Shown piece after piece: positions 51,540-60,855 of a DNA stretch of 64,000 nt. Origin of the DNA: CAVQHY01 sp963712465 (GTDB lineage: Bacteria > Actinomycetota > Thermoleophilia > Gaiellales > Gaiellaceae); contig CAVQHY010000004.1 of the NCBI GenBank assembly GCA_963712465.1, positions 124,001 to 188,000 on the forward strand, written 5' to 3'. Every line of letters starts with the position of its first letter. Positions within the stretch are counted from its first letter, which is position 1. The notes under the pieces are model-generated. The model did no database searches. It saw only the letters and a program-made list of their open reading frames with translations, and was not told the DNA's origin. The translations under genes and the position numbers were made by a program.

Positions 51540-53414
51540 GTGAGCGTTGCGACCGACTCCGCGCTCGATCGGGCGGTCGAGGCCGGGTCCGCCCGGCTGC
51601 TCGAGCTCCAGCGTCCCGGAGGCTGGTGGGTGGGAGAGCTCGAGTCGAACGTGACCATCACCGCGCAGCATCTGCTCTTTCACGAGTTCATGCGGACGCG
51701 CACCGAGGATCTCACCTGGGGCATCGTCGCGGAGCTCCTCGCCCGGCAGCGCTCCGACGGTCTCTGGTCGATCTACCACGGAGGCGAGCCTGATCTTCCG
51801 GCGACGCTCGAGTCGTATGCCGCGTTGCGCCTCGTCGGATTCTCGGCGGACGATCCCCGCCTCGCCGCTGCGCGGCGGTTCTGCGTGGAGCGCGGCGGCA
51901 TCGGAGCCGCTCGCCAGTTCACACGGATGTGGCTCGCGCTCTTCGGTGTCTGGCCCTGGGAGGAGGTGGCGCAGCTGCCCGCCGAGCTGGTCTACCTCCC
52001 GGCCGCCGGCCCAGTGTCGCTCTACCACTTCGCCTGCTGGGCGCGCCAGACCGTGGCGGCTCTGTCGATCGTCATGCACTACCGGCCGGTGCGGCGCCTC
52101 CCGCCCGGGCGAGCGATCCACGAGCTCGATCTCGGGCCGGCGCGCGGGTCAGGGGCGGCCGGCGAGCGTCTCTGGAATCTCGGCAACGGCGCGCTGACTC
52201 GCTACATGGGCCAGCGCCTGCAGCCGGGGCGCGCTCGCGCGCTCGCGCTGATGGAGCGCTGGATCATCGACCGCCAGGAGCTCGACGGGTGCTGGGGTGG
52301 GATCCAGCCGCCCTGGGTCTGGTCTCTGATCGCGCTAGCGTGCACGGGGCACGGGCCCGACTCGCCCTACCTCCGCCGGGGGCTTCGAGGCTGGGACCGG
52401 TTCATGGTCGAGGACGGCGATCGCCTCCGCCCGGAGGCGTGCCAGTCGCCGGTCTGGGACACTGGTCTCGCCCTGCTCGGCCTCCACGCGACCGGCCACT
52501 CAGCCGAGACACCCGCGGTGGCTGGAGCCGTTCGCTGGATCCTCGACGAGGAGGTGCGGACGCGAGGGGACTGGGCTGTCCGCCTCCCCGGGGTCTCCCC
52601 TGGCGGCTGGGCGTTCGAGTACGACAACGACAACTACCCCGATGTCGACGACGTCGCCGTCGTCGCGCTCGCGCTCCGTGAGCTCGGAGCCGGCTCGGCC
52701 GCCGTCGATCGTGCGTGCCGGTGGCTCGCCGGCATGCAGTCCCGAAACCACGGCTGGGGCGCCTTTGACGTCGACAACGACTCGTACTGGCTCTATGACC
52801 TGCCGTTCTGCGACTTCGGGGCGGTGATCGACCCTCCGAGCGCAGACGTCACCGCCCATGTCGTCGAGTTGCTGGCGAAGGAGCCCGGCTACGAGGACGC
52901 CGTTCGCCGTGGCGTCGAGTACCTGCTCCGTGAGCAGGAGCCCGACGGCGCCTGGTGGGGACGCTGGGGGGTCAACCACGTCTACGGAACCGGGGCCGCT
53001 CTGCCCGCGCTCGAGGCGGCGGGAGTCCCGCACGATCATGTGGCCATGCGTCGATCCGTCGCGTGGCTACGCGCGCACCAGAACGCGGACGGCGGCTTCG
53101 GAGAGGACTGTCGCTCGTACGACGGCGGCGAGGGGGGGCGTGCGTGGCGCGGACGAGGTCCCTCGACACCGTCCCAGACCGCCTGGGGGCTGATCGGGCT
53201 CGTCGCGGCGGGCGAGGCTCGATCGGATGCGGCGACGCGCGCCGCCGGCTGGCTCTGCGAGAACCAGCGCGCGGACGGCGACTGGGACGAGGAGCACTTC
53301 ACCGGAACGGGCTTCCCACGCGACTTCATGATCCGCTACCACCTGTACCGGATCACCTGGCCGCTGATCGCGCTCGGCCGGCTCCGACGGGTGCTTCGCG
53401 AACCGAAGCCGTGA
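51540..53414 (+). CDS. shc: squalene-hopene cyclase
   Basis: 624 residues. The protonating DxDD motif is DVDD at 368-371 in NYPDVDDVAVV. QW-type repeats are seen (e.g. QRPGGWW, QNADGGFGED, QRADGDWDEE), plus GGWAFEYDNDNYPD and TPSQTAWGLIGL. The membrane-associated enzyme cyclises squalene to hopene/hopanol without oxygen. GTG at 51540; the stop overlaps the hpnA GTG. Confidence 0.95.
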   Translation: MSVATDSALDRAVEAGSARLLELQRPGGWWVGELESNVTITAQHLLFHEFMRTRTEDLTWGIVAELLARQRSDGLWSIYHGGEPDLPATLESYAALRLVGFSADDPRLAAARRFCVERGGIGAARQFTRMWLALFGVWPWEEVAQLPAELVYLPAAGPVSLYHFACWARQTVAALSIVMHYRPVRRLPPGRAIHELDLGPARGSGAAGERLWNLGNGALTRYMGQRLQPGRARALALMERWIIDRQELDGCWGGIQPPWVWSLIALACTGHGPDSPYLRRGLRGWDRFMVEDGDRLRPEACQSPVWDTGLALLGLHATGHSAETPAVAGAVRWILDEEVRTRGDWAVRLPGVSPGGWAFEYDNDNYPDVDDVAVVALALRELGAGSAAVDRACRWLAGMQSRNHGWGAFDVDNDSYWLYDLPFCDFGAVIDPPSADVTAHVVELLAKEPGYEDAVRRGVEYLLREQEPDGAWWGRWGVNHVYGTGAALPALEAAGVPHDHVAMRRSVAWLRAHQNADGGFGEDCRSYDGGEGGRAWRGRGPSTPSQTAWGLIGLVAAGEARSDAATRAAGWLCENQRADGDWDEEHFTGTGFPRDFMIRYHLYRITWPLIALGRLRRVLREPKP

Positions 53415-54298
53415 AGATCTACGTCACAGGTGCCAGTGGCTTCGTCGGGTCGCACGTCGCGCGCCAGCTTCGGGACGAGGGACACCAGGTCGTCGACGAC
53501 CGGGTCGACCTGCTCGACCCCGAGTGGCTGGAGAACGTCATGGCGGGGTGTGACGCGGTGTTCCACGTGGCCGCCCTCTACAGCTACGACGCAACCCCCG
53601 AGGAGCACCATCTCGTCAACGTCATCGGCACGCGCAACGTTCTCGACGCGGCCCAGGCGGTCGGGGTGGGGCGGGTCGTCCACACCAGCACGGCGGGAAC
53701 GTGCGGGCCGGTTGCGGGGCGGCCCGCGACCGAGGAGGACGCGCCGCCGGCCTGGGAGCTTCGAGTTCCGTACAAGTTTACGAAACTCGAGGCGGAGAGG
53801 CTCGCGCTCGAGCGCGGCGCAGTCGTGGTGAACCCGACGACACCGGTCGGTGACGGTGATCGGAAGCCGACTCCGACGGGGCGGATGATCGCCGGCGTCG
53901 CCACCGGCAAGATCAGGGGCTTCGTCGACACTACGGGCCTCAACGTCGTCGACGTCCGTGACGTCGCACGAGGCCACTTGCTCGCGCTCGAGCGGGGTAT
54001 CCCGGGCGAGCGGTACCTGCTCGGCGGCGTCGACCTGCCGCTCCGCGACCTCTTCGCGGCGGTGGCCGACGAGGCCGGGAGGTCGCGTCCCCGCCTCCGC
54101 GTCCCGTATCGTGTAGCCGTGGTCGCAGGGCAGGCACGACTCGTAAACCGGGACGAGGTGCGCCTCGCCCGGCTTCCGATGTACTTCTCGTCCGCAAAGG
54201 CGCAGAATCAACTCGGCTACTCGCCGGGGCCGGTCGGGCCCGCGATCGCGCGGGCGGTCGACGAGGCGTTAGCCACCGACGGAAAGGAAGGAGCATGA
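53411..54298 (+). CDS. hpnA: hopanoid-associated sugar epimerase HpnA
   Basis: 295 residues, extended short-chain dehydrogenase. NAD motif GASGFVGSHVARQL, Ser/Thr in VHTSTAGTCG, YxxxK in PYKFTKLEAE, and NPTTPVGDGDRKPTPTGRMI as in HpnA. The role in hopanoid side-chain modification is not proven for the family. GTG at 53411 overlaps shc; its stop overlaps hpnH as ATGA. Confidence 0.88.
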   Translation: MKIYVTGASGFVGSHVARQLRDEGHQVVDDRVDLLDPEWLENVMAGCDAVFHVAALYSYDATPEEHHLVNVIGTRNVLDAAQAVGVGRVVHTSTAGTCGPVAGRPATEEDAPPAWELRVPYKFTKLEAERLALERGAVVVNPTTPVGDGDRKPTPTGRMIAGVATGKIRGFVDTTGLNVVDVRDVARGHLLALERGIPGERYLLGGVDLPLRDLFAAVADEAGRSRPRLRVPYRVAVVAGQARLVNRDEVRLARLPMYFSSAKAQNQLGYSPGPVGPAIARAVDEALATDGKEGA

Positions 54299-55293
54299 AG
54301 TTCCCGCTGCGCAGCACCGTGCAGATCGGCCGCTACGTCGCGGCGCAGAAGAAGAACGAGCGCTACCCGCTCGTGATCATGCTCGAGCCCACCCTCGGCT
54401 GCAACATCGCGTGCATCGGCTGCGGCAAAATCCGCGAGTACGAGTCGAACAAGGCCCGTCTCACGGTCGAGGAGTGCCTCGACAGCGCCCGTCAGTGTCC
54501 GGCGCCGGTGATCTCGATCTGCGGCGGCGAGCCGCTCATCTTCAAGGGGATCGAGGACGTGGTTGCCGGGTTCCTAGAGATGAAGCGGAACATCCAGCTT
54601 TGCACCAACGCGTTGCGTCTCTCCGAGATGCTCCCGCACTTCACGCCGAACCAGCGCCTCACGTTCGTCGTGCATCTCGACGGCATGAGCCAGATCCACG
54701 ACTACGTCTGCGACTACCCGGGGCTGTGGGAGATCGCGGTCGCGGCGATCAAGCAGGCGCGCGAGGCGGGCTTCCGCGTCACGACGAACACGACGATCTT
54801 CAAGGAGACCGAGGTCGACGACGTCATCGCGATGATGGAGTACCTGACCAACGACGTCGGGATCGACGGCATGCTGGTCGCGCCGGGCTACCAGTACTCC
54901 CAGATCGATCCGGCGTTGACGATGACGCGTGTCGAGCACGAGGAGAAGTTTCGCCAGATCCGCGCCGCGGTTCGCCAGGAGGGATACCGCTGGCTCGCGA
55001 GCCCGGTCTACCAGGACTTCCTGACGGGCGACCGCAAGCTTCCGTGCGCGCCCTGGGGCTCGGTGACGAGGAACCCGTACGGCTGGAAGGGGCCCTGCTA
55101 CCTGCTCACGGACGGCATCTTCCCGACCTATCAGGCGCTGATCGACGGAGTCGAGTGGGAGCGCTACGGGCCCGGCAACGACCACCGCTGTGAGCACTGC
55201 GGCATTCACTCCGGCTTCGAGCCGGCCGCGACGATCGCGACGACCCAGAGCGTCAAGGAGACGGTCCGGAGCCTCGCGTGGACGCTGCGCTAG
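54295..55293 (+). CDS. hpnH: adenosylhopane synthase HpnH (radical SAM)
   Basis: 332 residues. Radical-SAM cluster CxxxCxxC is C36, C40, C43 in GCNIACIGCGKI; ISICGGEPLIFKGIEDV is the SAM-binding GGE motif; C-terminal NDHRCEHCGIHSGFEP carries further cysteines of the HpnH C-terminal domain. It joins 5'-deoxyadenosine to diploptene, making adenosylhopane, the first extended C35 hopanoid. ATG at 54295; overlaps hpnG by 16 bases. Confidence 0.94.
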   Translation: MKFPLRSTVQIGRYVAAQKKNERYPLVIMLEPTLGCNIACIGCGKIREYESNKARLTVEECLDSARQCPAPVISICGGEPLIFKGIEDVVAGFLEMKRNIQLCTNALRLSEMLPHFTPNQRLTFVVHLDGMSQIHDYVCDYPGLWEIAVAAIKQAREAGFRVTTNTTIFKETEVDDVIAMMEYLTNDVGIDGMLVAPGYQYSQIDPALTMTRVEHEEKFRQIRAAVRQEGYRWLASPVYQDFLTGDRKLPCAPWGSVTRNPYGWKGPCYLLTDGIFPTYQALIDGVEWERYGPGNDHRCEHCGIHSGFEPAATIATTQSVKETVRSLAWTLR

Positions 55294-55880
55294 ACACGCT
55301 GACCCTGGCCTGCGCGCTCGAGGTCGAGGAGAGGACCGCCCGCCGGGCCGGCGCCCGTGCCGTTTGCGTCGGGCTCCGCGCGTCGCGCGCCGACCTTCCG
55401 CCCGGACGGATCGCCGGCTTCGGGCTCGCAGGCGCTCTCGTCGACGGGCTCGAGCCGGGGGTGCTCCTGACGGCGAGCCGCGTCGTCGACATGACCGGCG
55501 CGACCGTCTGGGAAGGCGCTCCGCTCGCTGTACCCGGAGCGCGGAGGGCCGTGATCTGCGCCGCGGACGAGGTCGTGGACGACGCGGCTGCGCGTCGTGA
55601 GCTCGCCGCGAGGACGGGAGCCGTGGCCGTGGATATGGAGAGCGGCGCGCTTGCCCGCACGGGCCGGCTCGCCGGCGTCGTGCGGGCCGTCTCGGACACG
55701 CCGTCGCAACCGGTCGGCTGTCTCGGATCCGCTTCGACCGAGGACGGCCAGACGGCCTGGGGAGTCGTCGCGAAGGCGTTCTTGACCGAGCCCGTCAGGG
55801 CGGCGCGCGCTGCTCGCGGTGCTCGGCGGGGCCTCGCTTCGCTTGCGCTGGCAGCCTCCGCGCTCGTGGAGGTCCGGTGA
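55278..55880 (+). CDS. hpnG: adenosylhopane nucleosidase/phosphorylase HpnG
   Basis: 200 residues of the nucleoside-phosphorylase-fold family. The nucleoside-binding VAVDMESGALARTG (VxMES motif) and RAVSDTP are present. HpnG removes adenine from adenosylhopane to give ribosyl- or phosphoribosylhopane, the precursor of bacteriohopanetetrol. GTG at 55278 gives 16 bases of overlap with hpnH; the stop overlaps ispH (GTGA). Confidence 0.82.
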   Translation: MDAALDTLTLACALEVEERTARRAGARAVCVGLRASRADLPPGRIAGFGLAGALVDGLEPGVLLTASRVVDMTGATVWEGAPLAVPGARRAVICAADEVVDDAAARRELAARTGAVAVDMESGALARTGRLAGVVRAVSDTPSQPVGCLGSASTEDGQTAWGVVAKAFLTEPVRAARAARGARRGLASLALAASALVEVR

Positions 55881-56800
55881 AGCGAATTCTCATCGCCGCG
55901 CCGCGCAGCTTCTGCGCGGGCGTCGTCCGTTCGATCGACATCGTCGAGAAGCTGCTCGAGACGCACGGCCCACCGGTCTACGTCCGACATCAGATCGTTC
56001 ACAACCGCCACGTCGTCAGTGACCTCGAGGCTCGCGGCGCCGTCTTCGTCGAGAGCGAGGACGAGGTGCCGAAGGGAGCGCTGGTCGTCCTCTCCGCCCA
56101 CGGCGTCGCTCCCGAGGTGTACCGGAAGTGCGCCGACCGCGGCCTCCACGTCATGGACGCGGTCTGCCCGCTCGTCTCGAAGGTTCATGCGGAGGCGCGG
56201 CGGTACGCAGCGCGCGGTCACCAGATCGCGCTGATCGGACACGCCGGACACGTCGAGGTGGAGGGAACGATGGGCGAGGCGCCGGACTCGATCGTCCTCG
56301 TCGAGACCGAGGAGGATGCGCGCAGCCTGGAGCTCGAGGAGGGAACCCGGCTCGCCTACCTGACGCAGACGACGCTCTCGGTCGACGACACACAGGGTGT
56401 CGTCGACGCCCTCCGGGACCGCTTCCCCGACCTGGTCGGGCCGCCCTCCGCCGACATCTGCTACGCGACCCAGAATCGCCAGGACGCCGTCAAGAAGATC
56501 TGCGAGGAAGCCACGGTCGTCCTCGTCGTCGGCTCGAGGACGAGCTCGAACGCCAACCGCCTCGTCGAGGTCGCACGCGGTAGGGGGGCGGACGCGTATC
56601 TGATCGACGACGAGGCCGATCTCGATCCGGCCTGGCTCGACGGCCACGACGTCGTCGGGCTGACCGCCGGGGCGTCCTCGCCCGAGCTTCTGGTTACCCG
56701 TGTCGCGGACCGGCTGGAGGAGCTCGGCTACGGAGACCGCGAGGAGGTCGAGCTGACCCGCGAGGACGTCTACTTCCGGCTGCCGGCCGAGCTGCGATAG
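55877..56800 (+). CDS. ispH: 4-hydroxy-3-methylbut-2-enyl diphosphate reductase
   Basis: 307 residues. All three iron-sulfur cysteines are present: C13 in APRSFCAGVVRSI, C97 in DAVCPLVSKVH, C195 in ADICYATQNRQ. Substrate residues include VHNRHVV, SAHGV, the EGT of VEVEGTMGE, and TQTTLS. Last step of the MEP pathway, giving IPP and DMAPP. Placing it at the end of the hopanoid operon ties precursor supply to hopanoid demand. GTG at 55877. Confidence 0.95.
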   Translation: MKRILIAAPRSFCAGVVRSIDIVEKLLETHGPPVYVRHQIVHNRHVVSDLEARGAVFVESEDEVPKGALVVLSAHGVAPEVYRKCADRGLHVMDAVCPLVSKVHAEARRYAARGHQIALIGHAGHVEVEGTMGEAPDSIVLVETEEDARSLELEEGTRLAYLTQTTLSVDDTQGVVDALRDRFPDLVGPPSADICYATQNRQDAVKKICEEATVVLVVGSRTSSNANRLVEVARGRGADAYLIDDEADLDPAWLDGHDVVGLTAGASSPELLVTRVADRLEELGYGDREEVELTREDVYFRLPAELR

Positions 56801-56815
56801 CCGCGTCCGGGCGTC

Positions 56816-57541
56816 TCATCGGTATCGCCTTCCCTCGTCGCGACGATAGCCCCAGACGGCGAGGGCCGCGAACGCCGCTCCCCAGAGCGCGAGCCCGAGC
56901 CAATCCCACACCGCAGGCTGCTCTCCCGCGACGCTTGCCGACACGAGCTCGGCCCACTGCCTCGTCGGAACGAACGGAGACACCTGTGCAATCGGGCCGG
57001 CCAGACGGTCCGGGGCCAGCCACAGCCCGCCCACGTAGGCGAGGCCGAGGTAGAGCGCGTTCGCGAGCGGCAGCGCTCCCCTAGGCGTGCACCAGTACCC
57101 GATCGCGATTCCGAGGAGGCCGAAGGGAAGCGCTCCGACGGCGATGACGAACACGAGCTCGAGCCATCGTCGAGCGGGAAGATTCAATGACGATGTGAGC
57201 GTCGCAGCGACTGCGACGCCTGCGGCGGACGCGAGCGCGAACGGAAGCGCCGCCAGGAGCCGCGCTGCAAGTCGGGTGACGACTCCGACGGGGAGCACGC
57301 GGAGGAACACCTCCCAGGGCGACTCCCGCTCGGCAGCGATGCCCACGCCGAACATGAAGAACACGACGCCCAGCACGGCGAACGCCATGAACGATGCCGC
57401 GACCTGGTTCCCGCGGGCGTCATCGACCGCGCCGAACGCGAGATAGAACGCGGTCGGAAAGAGAAGCGTCGGAACCAGGAAGCTCGGGTAGCGGGCGAGC
57501 TCGACGATCTTCGCTCTCGCATGGATGAGGACGAGCTTCAC
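56816..57541 (-). CDS. ABC-2 type transporter permease of the TOMM cluster
   Basis: 241 residues, six hydrophobic segments of the ABC-2 permease type (YPSFLVPTLLFPTAFYLAFG, VLGVVFFMFGVGIAAERESPWEVFLRVLP, GALPFGLLGIAIGYWCTPRGALPLANALYLGLAYVGGLWL). ATG at 57541 overlaps the ATPase stop as ATGA. It is the last gene of the TOMM operon and with the ATPase probably exports the mature peptide and gives producer immunity. Convergent with ispH, only 15 bases apart. Confidence 0.85.
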   Translation of the reverse strand: MKLVLIHARAKIVELARYPSFLVPTLLFPTAFYLAFGAVDDARGNQVAASFMAFAVLGVVFFMFGVGIAAERESPWEVFLRVLPVGVVTRLAARLLAALPFALASAAGVAVAATLTSSLNLPARRWLELVFVIAVGALPFGLLGIAIGYWCTPRGALPLANALYLGLAYVGGLWLAPDRLAGPIAQVSPFVPTRQWAELVSASVAGEQPAVWDWLGLALWGAAFAALAVWGYRRDEGRRYR

Positions 57542-58251
57542 TCGGGCCTCTCGACAACAGAAAGGAACGCGCGCTCGATCCCGCCGTCCGTCGTCCCGGC
57601 TGCCGTGTGGAGCCCGTCCAGGGATCCCTCGTGCACGATCCGGCCGCGTGCCAGCACGACGACTCTGGTCGCCAGGGCACCCGCTTCCGCGAGATCGTGT
57701 GTGGTCAGCACGACGGTTCCCCCGTCCGCCGCGTACTCGCGGATCGAAGCCCAGAGCGCCTGTCGCGACTCGACGTCGAGCCCGCTCGTCGGCTCGTCCA
57801 GGAAGACGGCCTGCGGTCGACCCGCAAATGCCAGCGCGATCGCCAGCCGTCGCTTCTGGCCCGTGGACAGGCCGCCTGTCTGCCGGCCGGCGAGGTCGAG
57901 AAGCTCAAACCGGGCGAGCACGTCGTCGCGCGTATCCGGCTCGGCGTAGTGCGCACGCACGAGGTCGACGACCTCCCTCGCCGTCAAGAGCTCCGGAAGG
58001 CCGACGATCTGCGGCGCAGCTCCGACGAGGGTGCGCGTCCGTGCAGACCGAGGATCCCCGCCGAACAGACGGGCGCGCCCGGAGTCGGGGCGACGCAGGC
58101 CCAGCAGCAGGGCGATGGCGGTCGACTTGCCCGCGCCATTCGGCCCGAGGACGGCTAGGACGCCTCCTCGCTCGACGAGCAGGTCGACACGGTCGAGCGC
58201 CGTCGTCTCGCCGAAACGCTTCGTCGCCTGCTCGAGTGACGCGACGTTCAC
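57538..58251 (-). CDS. ABC transporter ATPase of the TOMM cluster
   Basis: 237 residues. Walker A LGPNGAGKSTAIALLLG, signature GGLSTGQKRRLAIALAFAG, Walker B AVFLDEPTSGLD and H-loop VLTTHDLAE are complete. DRR/CcmA-type ATPase for ABC-2 permeases. GTG at 58251 overlaps the CPBP gene stop (GTGA). Role: export of the modified peptide, by context. Confidence 0.9.
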   Translation of the reverse strand: MNVASLEQATKRFGETTALDRVDLLVERGGVLAVLGPNGAGKSTAIALLLGLRRPDSGRARLFGGDPRSARTRTLVGAAPQIVGLPELLTAREVVDLVRAHYAEPDTRDDVLARFELLDLAGRQTGGLSTGQKRRLAIALAFAGRPQAVFLDEPTSGLDVESRQALWASIREYAADGGTVVLTTHDLAEAGALATRVVVLARGRIVHEGSLDGLHTAAGTTDGGIERAFLSVVERPE

Positions 58252-58676
58252 GGTGTCGACGGCGTCCCTTCTCCGGCGCGGTCGGCCTCGACGGCCGCCG
58301 CGACGAGGATGTTGTAGAGGGCATGGCAGACAATCGCCGCGACGAGGCTGCGCGTGGCGAGGTACACGGCCGCGAACGCCGATCCCGTCACGAGGTGAAC
58401 GGCGACCGCCCGGCGGCCCTGGTGTGGCAGGTGGGCCAGCGCGAAGCCGCCGACGCTCAGGACGCACGCCGCCGGGACGCCGATCGACTCGCTCGCCCTG
58501 CCGAGCACGAGCCCCCGCCAGAGGAGCTCCTCGGCGGCGGCCCAGGCGGCGAGGAGCGCGCTCTTGCGGGCCAGCTCAAGCCGGCGGTCGGCGGGGATCG
58601 GACGAGCGATCCTCGACTCGCCCGAGAAGAACACGAAGAGTCCGATTGCAGTGAAAACAGCGGCGGCGAAGCTCAC
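58248..58676 (-). CDS. CPBP-family intramembrane protease of the TOMM cluster
   Basis: 142 residues, several membrane helices. CPBP/CAAX-protease motifs: EELLWRG (the EExxxR motif), LAHLPHQGRR, and CHALYN (HxxxN). Such proteases often sit in ribosomal-peptide clusters, where they are proposed to remove the leader or give immunity. GTG at 58676 overlaps the oxidase stop (GTGA). Confidence 0.85.
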   Translation of the reverse strand: MSFAAAVFTAIGLFVFFSGESRIARPIPADRRLELARKSALLAAWAAAEELLWRGLVLGRASESIGVPAACVLSVGGFALAHLPHQGRRAVAVHLVTGSAFAAVYLATRSLVAAIVCHALYNILVAAAVEADRAGEGTPSTP

Positions 58677-59542
58677 ACGGACTCCGGGACGAGTCGAGCT
58701 CGGGCTTTCCGGCGACCCACGCACAGGACATAGAGCGCCGACTCGTTGACGCCGTCGAGCGCGAGGAGGTGGTCGATCTGACGGTCGTAGAACCCACCGA
58801 GAGGCACCGAAGCGAGGCCGAGCGCACCGGCGACCAGGAGGAGGTTTTGTGCGATGTGGCCCGCCTCCAGCAGAGCGAAGCGGTAGCCGCGCAGGCCGTA
58901 CTTGAAGCGCGTGCGCCAGAACGTCGCCGCGACGACGATCGAGGCGGCGGCGGACTCCGTGACGTCACGGTAGAGGCTGGCCTCGACGAGCGCCTCGACA
59001 GGCCCAACGCCGGTCGCCAGCGTCTCGAGCAGCCGATCCTCCGGGTCGTAGTGGTACAGGCCCTCCGCGAGCTCGGCGACGTGTCGCGCCACCACCGTCA
59101 GCTCGAGCGGGAAGAGCGCACCGCCCGAGGGAACCGTGCGCCGGACTAGTCCGGGGACGTCGTCGCTTCCCCTGGTCAGGCCGTAAGCCGCGAACAGCAG
59201 TGTCGCGAGCTCGGAGAGCGTGACGGCTGCGTCGCCAAACTCCCGTTCGGACACACGTGCCTGGATCGCGTCCTCGAGCAGCATCGCGGGAAAGCGCGGG
59301 GGCGGGAGGCGAACTGCAGGTCGGTGGAGATGCTTCCGGACAGCCCGCCGCGATGTCGCCTGAAGCGCCGGATCATCGGTGAGCCGGTCGGCGCCCGCCA
59401 TGCTTCGGGCGGCGAAGCTCGGGTAGAGCTTCGACGCCTCGTGGAACAGCTCGGCCGGATCGTCGCTGCCGACGGGATCCTCTCCGTACACGGCGGACGT
59501 GGCGACGACGGTCGGTAGCCGATCGGCGGGGGTTCGCTCCAT
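58673..59542 (-). CDS. SagB-type FMN azoline oxidase
   Basis: 289 residues, nitroreductase fold of the SagB/ThcOx group. AIQARVSEREFGDAAVTLSE, the FMN-contacting PSGGALFPLELTVVARHV, and YRFALLEAGHIAQNLLL plus LASVPLGGFYD match SagB-type dehydrogenases, which oxidise thiazolines/oxazolines to thiazoles/oxazoles. ATG at 59542, five bases after the YcaO stop. Its presence predicts aromatic azoles in the product. Confidence 0.9.
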   Translation of the reverse strand: MERTPADRLPTVVATSAVYGEDPVGSDDPAELFHEASKLYPSFAARSMAGADRLTDDPALQATSRRAVRKHLHRPAVRLPPPRFPAMLLEDAIQARVSEREFGDAAVTLSELATLLFAAYGLTRGSDDVPGLVRRTVPSGGALFPLELTVVARHVAELAEGLYHYDPEDRLLETLATGVGPVEALVEASLYRDVTESAAASIVVAATFWRTRFKYGLRGYRFALLEAGHIAQNLLLVAGALGLASVPLGGFYDRQIDHLLALDGVNESALYVLCVGRRKARARLVPESV

Positions 59543-59547
59543 GGCGG

Positions 59548-60855
59548 TCAGGGGAAGGGATGTGGATACGGGTTGAGCTCGTCGAACTCCATGGGCGCCG
59601 AGACGAGCCCGGCAGCGTGCGCGGCTCGATAGAGGCGGTGGCCGCCGAGGAACCTCGCCGCGTGCATGACGTCGAGGGGGCAGAGCTCGGGGGCGATCAC
59701 CTTCACGACGCGCAGGCCGGCCCGGGCGATGTCCGGAGCCGTCACGTCGACCGCATACGCGGACGTCCCCCGCGCAGCGAGACGCTCGCAGATCGCGAGG
59801 ATCCGACCCCTTGCGTCTCGTCCCTGCAGTGGCGCGACCGCGTCAACGTGACGAACCTCCCGGGCAGAGTCGAGAAACGACGCCCAGCGTGCACTCGACG
59901 CGCCGGAGTAGAGGAGCAGATGATCGTCGAAGGTCTCGACATCCGAGAAGTCGTCGCGAAACCGGCGCGTGCCGTCTCGCTGCGAGAGCGACCGCACCCA
60001 GGCCCGTACGGCGAAGGCTTCCGCCACCGCCTTGCGCCATGCGAGCCCGATCGCAGGCGCCGCCGCCGCGCCGACGGCCAGCGCACAACCGTCGGCTCCC
60101 GCTCCGTGGACGAGTGCGAGAGCAGTCGGGACGTCCCAGAAGACCGAGAGATCGACGACCGAGTAGCGAAGTCCTGTCGGCTCGAGGTAGATGCGGTCGA
60201 ACTCGGAAAGCGTCGCGTCGCCCGCGGCGTCGAGGCGTGGCAGTGAGAGTCGGGCTGCCCAGGTGAGCATGAACGCGTCGCGTTCGAGAGCCTCGAGCAG
60301 GCCCCCCAGGATCGCATCGTCCACACTCGCACCGCACGCGAGCCCGCTGCTCGTCGGGTGCGCGATCGGCGCCGCTCCGGCGCACTCGATCCGGGCGAGG
60401 TAGACGAGCTCCGCCGGAAGCCACACCCGGCGTCCGTCGGGAATCGCGAAGCCGCGGCACCAGGGGACCCGCGTATCGCGGGTGAACGGTCGGTACGGGA
60501 AACCTGGCTCCGCATGCTGCCTGGCGGCGAAGAGCGCGAAGCGCTCGGGCTCCACGGCCGTCGGCCCGAGCTCCCGGGCGGTCGCCGTGACGAGCTCGTC
60601 GGTCGGGACGAGGGCGGCCGAGTATCGCTCCGCTGCTTCGCCGATCGCCGCCGCGCGAGCCTGATCGCGCGACTCGCCGATCCCCCCTGCGACACCGGAG
60701 ACACCGTGACCGATGACGGCGGTTCCATCGGCCCGCTCACACCCGATTCGGACGAGGCGGGCGTCATCCGTTGCGTTCAGCAGCTCGTAAGCTCGGCTCA
60801 CGACGCCTGCGTAGCGAGAGACGAGCGATTCCATCCGTTCAGCGACCTCAGACAC
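59548..60855 (-). CDS. YcaO cyclodehydratase (TOMM D protein)
   Basis: 435 residues of the YcaO/SagD family, which uses ATP to activate peptide backbone amides so that Cys, Ser or Thr side chains cyclise. IGESRDQARAAAIGEAAERYSAA and LLEALERDAFMLTW carry ATP/Mg residues; the proline-rich C-terminus NPYPHPFP is the PxPxP tail typical of azoline-forming YcaO proteins. GTG at 60855, preceded by GAGGGTGAGC, overlaps the C-protein stop; GTG 60861 and ATG 60834 are alternatives. Confidence 0.92.
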   Translation of the reverse strand: MSEVAERMESLVSRYAGVVSRAYELLNATDDARLVRIGCERADGTAVIGHGVSGVAGGIGESRDQARAAAIGEAAERYSAALVPTDELVTATARELGPTAVEPERFALFAARQHAEPGFPYRPFTRDTRVPWCRGFAIPDGRRVWLPAELVYLARIECAGAAPIAHPTSSGLACGASVDDAILGGLLEALERDAFMLTWAARLSLPRLDAAGDATLSEFDRIYLEPTGLRYSVVDLSVFWDVPTALALVHGAGADGCALAVGAAAAPAIGLAWRKAVAEAFAVRAWVRSLSQRDGTRRFRDDFSDVETFDDHLLLYSGASSARWASFLDSAREVRHVDAVAPLQGRDARGRILAICERLAARGTSAYAVDVTAPDIARAGLRVVKVIAPELCPLDVMHAARFLGGHRLYRAAHAAGLVSAPMEFDELNPYPHPFP

